This document shows positions 57,575-64,000 of a stretch of 64,000 bases of DNA, one piece after another. This stretch comes from Panorpa germanica. Taxonomy: Eukaryota > Arthropoda > Insecta > Mecoptera > Panorpidae. Numbering within the stretch: the first letter of the stretch is position 1; each line of letters opens with the position of its first letter. The stretch spans positions 24,640,207-24,704,206 of the forward strand of contig OY783208.1 in the NCBI GenBank assembly GCA_963678705.1. The letters run 5' to 3'. The notes beneath the pieces are model-generated. The model did not search any database and was not told the origin of the DNA. It was given only the letters and a program-made list of their open reading frames with translations. Made by a program: the position numbers and the translations under genes.

Positions 57575-58860
57575 TTTTCGCAATATCTTCTTACCAGTGT
57601 GTCCTACGATAAAAATAGTTATTATAAATCTGATAGAGAGCTCAATTTCCTACAATTTGTGTATACAACATTTTTTTGTATGTCTGATAGGTATTGTGCT
57701 ACACCGCTGTAAAGTTGACCACTTCACTTCGAGTGCATGCGCTTTCTATTTTGCCCATATCTCCTAAACCCGTTACAGTATCTAAACTTATCAGCCATCT
57801 TTTTAAAGGTGTTTCAACGATCTACTACTTTTATTTGAACATTTTTTTGATAACATCAATAGTTTGTATATAATTGCGTTAACGAGTGTCCTCTATTTTT
57901 ATCAATTGTGTCATTTTACAACAGCTCATATATCACGTGACAATTTCTTTTCGTAATTTGATTAAGAAAGTTAAATAATGTAAGATTAAGATAAGGCTAG
58001 GTCAGTCGTTGACCTTACGACCCGACCAACTGTGAGGTCACTTTACTAAGATTTGCTCTAGTAACAAATTAAATGCAACATCATCGTATTTCTTAAAAGC
58101 AAATTAATTATATTTAGATAATTTTAATTATTTAGAAATATTTGATTGTATTGGTTTCACGTGACCCTTATGCATACCTGCCATAAGAGTTATTATTCAA
58201 TCTCGATATAACAGCTAGCAGGTAATCCCGAGCATTCACGAGTCAACCCGAACACCACAACAAATAATCGAATAAATTTACTTCAAATTATTACAAGACA
58301 CAAAAACAAAAATTCGTATTTTTGATTGTGAACACATAATTTTTGAATGAGATTTATTATTTATGAATTTATAACGTGCATAAACTTGTCTGTTTCTGCG
58401 GGGGGTGGGGTTAGAAAATGAAGCCAACCAATAGGAACGTTTCACTAATTACACAAAGTACACTCACCCTTGAAATTAAGTTTAAACTTTAAATATTATA
58501 AATTATAGATAGTAGTCAGTAAATTTAGTTTAGTTTAAAATTTGCTGAACTCATAATTATTAATTTGCTAATATCTCGTTACCGGTGCATCCTACGATAA
58601 AAATAGTTATCACCAATCTGATAGAGCACTCAATTTCCTACAATTTGTGTATACAACATTTTTTTGTATGTCTGATAGATATTGCGCTACACCGCTGTAA
58701 AGTTGACCACTACACTTCAAGTGCATGCGCTTACATTTTTGCACATACCTCCTAAACCCGTTACAGTATCTAAACTTATCAGCCATCATTTTAAAGGTGT
58801 TTTAACGGTCAACAACTTTTATTTAAACATTTTTTTAATAAAATTAATAGTTTACTTAGA
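57575..58860 (+). repeat. Family E, F, E repeat cluster
   Basis: 57575-57880 and 58565-58860 are family E copies (CCTACGATAAAAATAGTTAT, CTACACCGCTGTAAAGTTGA, AAACCCGTTACAGTATCTAA). 58215-58500 is family F (GCAGGTAATCCCGAGCATTC through ACACAAAGTACACTCACCC). Between 57880 and 58215 nothing is recognised. Confidence 0.7.
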
Positions 58861-59128
58861 AATTTGTATATAAAATCAAAAATATTTAAATACATTATAT
58901 GTATTAAAACACAGATCTGGTTTAACGTATTATTATCTTTGTTTTCGATTAATACGTCAGAATAAACATTAGCATAACACACTTAACAGGTTTCCCTTTT
59001 TTTACAGGTTATTCGCATGAAATAGGATCCTGTCCAAGAAACCACAATAATTCAATAAATAAAAAGAAACCCCACAAACAAAAGTATCATCTGTCAAAAA
59101 AACTGCAAGTGTCATATAAAAATCAAAC

Positions 59129-60285
59129 ATGGCGGCCATTCAACCTCCAATTGAGCGTGACGTCACGGGAAATAGACCTTCTTTTATAGCGTACGCAATG
59201 ACAGCCTTGAGATATGCTGGAGGTGGATTAATAACAACCCCCACCAGCCCCCCCAGAGAGAGGATCATAACCTTAGATGAAGTTTCTTATCACGATCAGC
59301 CAAATGACTGTTGGGTTATTATATATGACAGAATTTATGATATTACGTCATTTCTATCACAGGTAAACAAACTATAGCTATCTCTTTCTTATTGTATATA
59401 TTCTATATTTTTTATCTCTCTCTAGCTAATGTATTTTGTGATATGCATATTAAACTTAACCTACAATGCTCAGTGTGAACGTATTAGAACGTTTTTTACC
59501 TTTGAGTATATATATATGGAGAGAAAATGCGGACCTGAAAGTGCGTTCAAAATGTGTGCGAGAGAGAAAGGTATATGTTCGTATTTGTTCTCTATGCACA
59601 TGCGTCGAAAGTGACAGTTGTTAAATATGACATTATATTGATATGTATAAATATAAATAAACTATATATAAATATAAATATAACTAAAAACGTGAGTTCT
59701 GTCCACTCCAAATATCAACTGCGACATCTATAGCGTTCATGAGTATATGTGTTCACTGTTTTACCGACAGACGAGCTTTGTACCAACTAAAGAAATATAA
59801 TTTCTTTACATGTTTAATATTTATTATATCTTAATAGAATATTAATATTTATTATTTCTAGACAGCTGTCACTTTCGACGCATGCGCATAGAGAACAACT
59901 TTTAGCACACATTTTTGATACACTTTTAATCTTCACATTGCATTCCATATATATATATGCTCAAAGATCGAGTTAGATGTATCACATAACTATCAGGGGT
60001 TAACACAATCTCTCTCTCTCTCTCTTTTCAACATCATACAATTCAAGTTATATATAGATGCTATCTCTTTCTTTTTTTTAACAATTGGTTTGTTTCCAGC
60101 ACCCAGGAGGTTTTGACGTCCTTCTAGAATACGCCGGTCGTGACGCAAGTCTTCCATTTCGTGGCACCGGACATTCTAAAGCCGCCATCTTGTCCCTAGA
60201 ACAATATCTTATTGGGCAACTTCCGCTACACGAAAGAATATTTCGAACGGCCAAAGGAATTTCACTAAGTGATCTACCGGAGTAA
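59129..60285 (+). CDS. Cytochrome b5-like haem-binding domain protein
   Basis: Two coding exons, 59129-59362 and 60100-60285, phase 0, give 139 aa. The b5 fold covers about residues 46-120. ITLDEVSYHDQPNDCWVII gives the first strands and YDITSFLSQ precedes the haem-ligand loop HPGG at residues 79-82 (axial His79). The second axial ligand is His103 in GTGHS, followed by QYLIGQL. The domain shuttles electrons through bound haem. There is no C-terminal membrane tail, so it is predicted to be soluble, unlike classical microsomal b5. The N-terminal 45 residues are of low complexity. The start ATG sits in ATGGCGGCC, a good context. The intron splits the protein just before HPGG and carries a family B MITE. 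Insect genomes hold several b5-domain genes, so exact orthology is open. Confidence 0.9.
59503..59966. mobile_element. Family B foldback MITE in the b5 gene intron
   Basis: Complete termini: TTTGAG then (TA)n-TGGA at the left, TCCA-(TA)n then GCTCAAA at the right. The arms contain GAGAGAGAAAGGTATATG and CATGCGCATAGAGAAC. It is the best copy for defining the family ends. A (TC)n run follows at about 60010-60027. Confidence 0.8.
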
Positions 60286-60424
60286 GATGAAACTAAAAAG
60301 AAACTTTCCTATTCAAGTTCCAAACCATTATCAAGTTCCAATATTCACCACTAGGGTGTACTTAGTTGATATATTTATTTGCGTTAAGGTTGACTTAATC
60401 AGAGTTGATAAAATTTAAATATAG

Positions 60425-60750
60425 TGTTAATATAAGTGTCCTTAAATTAATGGTAAAGTTTCAAATATTTTGACCAGCTGTGAAGCGAGATATTACTAAT
60501 TAAAGTGCTTATATTTGTACTTAATGTCCAGCTATACTTTTGCCTACTGTTGTACACAAGGCAACGTTTTAATTATTTATAAATATTGTACTTAAGTATT
60601 TTATTAAAAGACAAAAAGAAGCGGTAGTTTTGAAAATAGATGGCGACCTAAGACTATCACGTGACCCTTATGCATATCTGCCATAAGAGTTATTATTCAA
60701 TCTCTAGCTAGCAGGTAATCCCGAGCAATCACGAGCCAACCCGATCGACC
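60425..60750. repeat. Repeat fragments downstream of the b5 gene
   Basis: 60425-60560 is the inverted relative of 545-780 (GTGTTAATATAAGTGTCC, TTTTGACCAGCTGTGAAGCG). 60640-60750 resembles 58150-58245, including CACGTGACCCTTATGCATA and CAGGTAATCCCGAGCAATCA (the head of family F). Confidence 0.65.
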
Positions 60751-61129
60751 ACTTCGTTGTTAACACAAGCAATTCCTCCAATAATTAGTGGAAAATATTT
60801 CATCACAACTAACGCCATCTGTTACCAATTATATGAACTACTCTACCGCTTTTTTTTTAAATATTATTTTATCAGTTTTATTTGTTTTCAGTATTTGAAT
60901 ATATTTTTAATTTATTTATAAAAGATAATGTGTTTTAAGATTAAGGAGCGTCAATACTGGTCCATCTTTTTTCGTTTCAACAAAGTTTTTGGTTTTTTTA
61001 AAGAACATCAATTTCTTATTTATTATTGAATGTTGTATCAGTATAGACGCTGCTTAATTTTCTTAAAAGTAGTCAGTCAAATTTGTAATTGAACAGATTT
61101 ATATTTTAATTTTCAGAGTTGGGGGCCAT

Positions 61130-61480
61130 TTTGAAAATGAAAGTGCTATCAGTTTTCTTTGATTATCTCGTAAACTATAGCTCGTATAAAAATGTTGTAA
61201 AAACCTTTTTTGTAGTTAATAATATTATCTACAACTTTTATTTATAACTTTTTGCTGTAACTTTTCTAATAAAAAAGTTATAAGCTAAGAATTATATTTA
61301 ATTAGGTGATTAAGATTTATTTTTGCTTATAACTTTTTTATTAGAAAAGTGACAACAAAAACTTATTAATAAAAGTTGTAGGTAATAATATTATCTACAA
61401 AAAAGGTTTTAACAACATTTTTGTGGGACCTATACTTTACAAGATAATCACTGATAACACTTTTATTTTCACCCACATTT
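61130..61480. repeat. Family G foldback
   Basis: About 61130-61286 pairs with 61315-61478: GATTATCTCGTAAACTATAG with its near complement, and TACAACTTTTATTTATAAC with TTATTAATAAAAGTTGTAG. A single-arm copy is in Rok intron 8. The stretch 60751-61129 shows nothing recognised. Confidence 0.75.
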
Positions 61481-62504
61481 TTCTGACTACAAATAATTTT
61501 AATTATATTTTTAAAAATTACTATTTATTATTATCACTATTTATTAATTTAAATATTTATTTTGTTATATTAAAACTATGATTATATAAAAGTAAAAGTT
61601 TGTCTTGTTATTTATTTTGATGTTGTGTTCGCCAGACCCGATGTAACCCGAATTAACCCGTTAGATTTGTCACATAACCTTCAGGGGCTTAGAATTTATT
61701 ATTATAGAAGAAGTTTCAATACAATGCATTGATTTGCATTTTTAACATACGAACCCTAATTGACCTATGTTGAAACGGAAACGGAAGTTTTGTGATATAA
61801 CAATGGTCATTTTCTTACGATTCTTTGGGAATATGACAAATATTGTCGTGTAAAGAACATTACATCAAGCGGTATTGTACACGTGTTAACTTCGATTTAT
61901 GAATAATTTATGCCCCTGAAAGTTATGTGATCCTTTAAACACTTCTCCCAGTTAACAACAACACAGGGTTATTAACCTTTTACCATTGAAAGTTATACAC
62001 GTGTTTCCCCTTCTCCTCTACCTGTTGTAGTATAGGATTTCGCTTGTTGACATGACGTGCGGTTAAAGTTATTCCGCATGAACGGGCAGAGGTGTGAGAA
62101 AGAAATATTCGCATGGTGTTAAGTTACAACGTGTTATCTTATACTAGCTCTTCGCCCCATTGCCTGGCAACGGGTGTGTATTACACGTTTGTTATAGAAA
62201 CAGAAACTTCTAGAGCGATGAAAATTCTTTGATAATCTTTATTTCTTATTTGTCTAATTTTTAATAGGGTAATATCCGCTACACGTTAAATTAAAATTTA
62301 AAATATGTACAATTTTCTGGCTTTTTGTAATCTTTTCTATATTTATAGGCTTTTTTCAAAAATAAAAGTTTATTTGTTTTTCATGGTTTGATGCAACTGC
62401 TTTATTACACTTTGACCATCAATGCTTTTTAGGTTTCTATGCGACCTTTTTTTAATTCATGGACATTTTATTCTACAGAAAATTTAGGATCTTTGAAAAC
62501 TTTT
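61481..62504. other. Spacer before the satellite
   Basis: Holds a family Q copy at 61795-61875 (CAATGGTCATTTTCTTACG, ACAAATATTGTCGTGTAAAG) and a retroelement-like head TACTAGCTCTTCGCCC near 62143. The last 300 bp contain degenerate satellite-like words (GATGCAACTGC near 62390). No gene. Confidence 0.55.
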
Positions 62505-63834
62505 GATGCAGTTATATCCACTAAACTTTAAGAAGACGAACTGTGTTAAAAAATTTAAAGTATCTTAATTATTTTGGATTTTATAGGGGGTTCAAAAAAT
62601 TCATGGACTTTTTTTTTTATAAGAAAAATTATTGATTTCTTAATATTTTTTGTTGCAGTTATGTTCATTTATATTTAAGAAGACGAACTGCATTAAATTT
62701 TTTAAATATCTTCAGTATTATGGATTTTATAGGGGGTTCTAAGAATTCATGGACTTTTTTTTTTAAAAGAAAAATTATTGATTTCTTAATATTTTTTGAT
62801 GCAGTTATGTTCATTTATATTTAAGAAGACGAACTGCGTTAAAAAATTTAAAATATCTTAATTATTTTGGATTTTATAGGGGGTTCAAAAAATTCATGGA
62901 CTTTTTTTTATAAAAGATAAATTATTGATTTCTTAATATTTTTTGATGCAGTTATGTTCATTTATATTTAAGAAGACGAACTGCGTTAAAAAATTTAAAA
63001 TATCTTAATTATTTTGGATTTTATAGGGGGTTCTAAAAATTCATGGACTTTTTTTTATAAGAAAAATTATTGATTTCTTAATATTTATTGATGCAGTTAT
63101 GTTCATTTATATTTATCATTTATATTTAAGAAGACGAACTGCGTTAAAAAATTTAAAATATCTTCATTATTTTGGTTTATATAGGGAGTTCAAAAAATTC
63201 ATGGACTTTTTTTTTATAAAGAAAAATTATTGATTTCTTAATATTTTTTGATGCAGTTATGTTCATTTATATTTAAGAAGACGAACTGCGTTAAAATTTC
63301 TTTAATATCTTAATTATTTTGGATTTTATAGGGGGTTCAAAAAATTCATGGACTTTTATTTTATAAAGAAAAATTATTGATTTCTTAATATTTTTTGATG
63401 CAGTTATGTTCATTTATATTTAACAAGACGAACTGCGTTAAAATTTCTTTAATATCTTAATTATTTTAGATTTTATAGGGGGTTCTAAAAATTCATGGAC
63501 TTTTTTTTAAAAAAGAAAAATTATTGATTTCTTAATATTTTTTGATGCAGTTATGTTCATTTATATTTAACAAGACGAACTGCGTTAAAATTTCTTTATT
63601 ATCTTAATTATTTTGGATTTTATAGAGGGTTCAAAAAATTTATGGACTTTTTTTTTATAAAGAAAAATTATTGATTTCTTAATATTTTTTGATGCAGTTA
63701 TGTTCATTTATATTTAACAAGACGAACTGCGTTAAAATTTCTTTATTATCTTAATTATTTTAGATTTTATAGGGGGTTCTAAAAATTCATGGACTTTTTT
63801 TTAAAAAAGAAAAATTATTGATTTCTTAATATTT
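62505..63834 (+). repeat. 147-bp satellite array, forward part
   Basis: Monomers start with GATGCAGTTATGTTCATTT at 62505, 62652, 62808, 62945, 63090, 63250, 63397, 63544 and 63691. Spacings are 147, 156, 137, 145, 160, 147, 147 and 147, so the unit is 147 bp. Each has GACGAACTGCGTTAAAA about 30 bp in, then ATTTTATAGGGGGTTC and AATTCATGGACTTTTTTTT. Two variants, GGTTCTAAAAATTC and GGTTCAAAAAATTC, mostly alternate, suggesting a 294-bp dimer. Confidence 0.9.
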
Positions 63835-64000
63835 TTAGAACCCCCTATAAAATCTAAAATAATTAAGATATTAAAGAAATTTTAACGCAGTTCGTCTTCT
63901 TAAATATAAATGAACATAACTGCATCAAAAAATATTAAGAAATCAATAATTTTTCTTTTAAAAGAAAAGTCCAAGAATTTTTAGAACCCCTTATAAAATC
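63835..64000 (-). repeat. 147-bp satellite array, inverted part
   Basis: After AATATTTTT at 63834 the sequence continues AGAACCCCCTATAAAATCTA, the reverse complement of the monomer. It carries ACGCAGTTCGTCTTCTTAAA and ACATAACTGCATCAAAAAAT. It runs to the window edge, so its extent is unknown. Confidence 0.9.

Noticed and set aside
61130-61480. Foldback considered as a miRNA precursor
   Set aside because: The arms are about 150 bp and belong to a dispersed repeat that also has a single-arm copy in Rok intron 8. It is better explained as a MITE.

Overview
This window looks like insect nuclear DNA, about 30-35% GC by eye. The genes have introns with GT/AG borders, poly(A) signals and single-copy metazoan identities: a Rho kinase with arthropod-like architecture, a Dap160/intersectin SH3 exon, a PGAP5/MPPE1 phosphoesterase, a cytochrome b5-domain protein and a BTBD-type BTB protein. 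A beetle is my best guess, from the general look of the genes and the dense short transposons, but the order is not proven. No rRNA, tRNA, CRISPR or bacterial-type operon was seen.

Layout: (1) 0.15-1.2 kb, minus strand: the first two visible exons of a BTB gene that leaves the window on the left. (2) 2.4-15.5 kb, plus strand: a complete 10-exon Rho kinase gene (Rok, 1360 aa) whose splice phases all close. It is head-to-head with the BTB gene, and its introns are full of foldback elements. (3) 15.5-20.2 kb: repeat-rich intergenic DNA. (4) 20.2-25.6 kb, plus: a 5-exon gene for a 237-aa secreted, cysteine-containing protein with a hydrophobic, GPI-signal-like C-terminus, not recognised. (5) 26.3-30.6 kb, plus: a complete 6-exon PGAP5/MPPE1 gene. 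(6) 34.3-34.5 kb, minus: one terminal SH3 exon of Dap160/intersectin with no partner exons visible. (7) 34.5-52.8 kb: two direct copies of a segment of about 9 kb, each with one three-exon F-box-like/LRR gene, a decayed short ORF and the same repeats. (8) 55-60.3 kb, plus: a two-coding-exon cytochrome b5-domain gene with a possible distant leader exon. (9) 62.5-64.0 kb: a 147-bp-period satellite array that reverses strand close to the right edge.

The genes do not form a pathway. Rok is a cytoskeletal kinase, PGAP5 remodels GPI anchors, Dap160 is an endocytic scaffold and the b5 protein is a haem carrier. Most other sequence is MITEs and foldback elements. Family A occurs about a dozen times and family B six times; others recur on opposite strands tens of kb apart. 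The two segmental copies can be compared directly. Their shared noncoding DNA is nearly identical, yet the LRR genes differ at about 37 codons by amino acid against about 10 silently, clustered in the LRR half. This is the strongest biological signal in the window. A truncated LINE with an apparent target duplication sits in only the first copy, so the duplication is older than that insertion.
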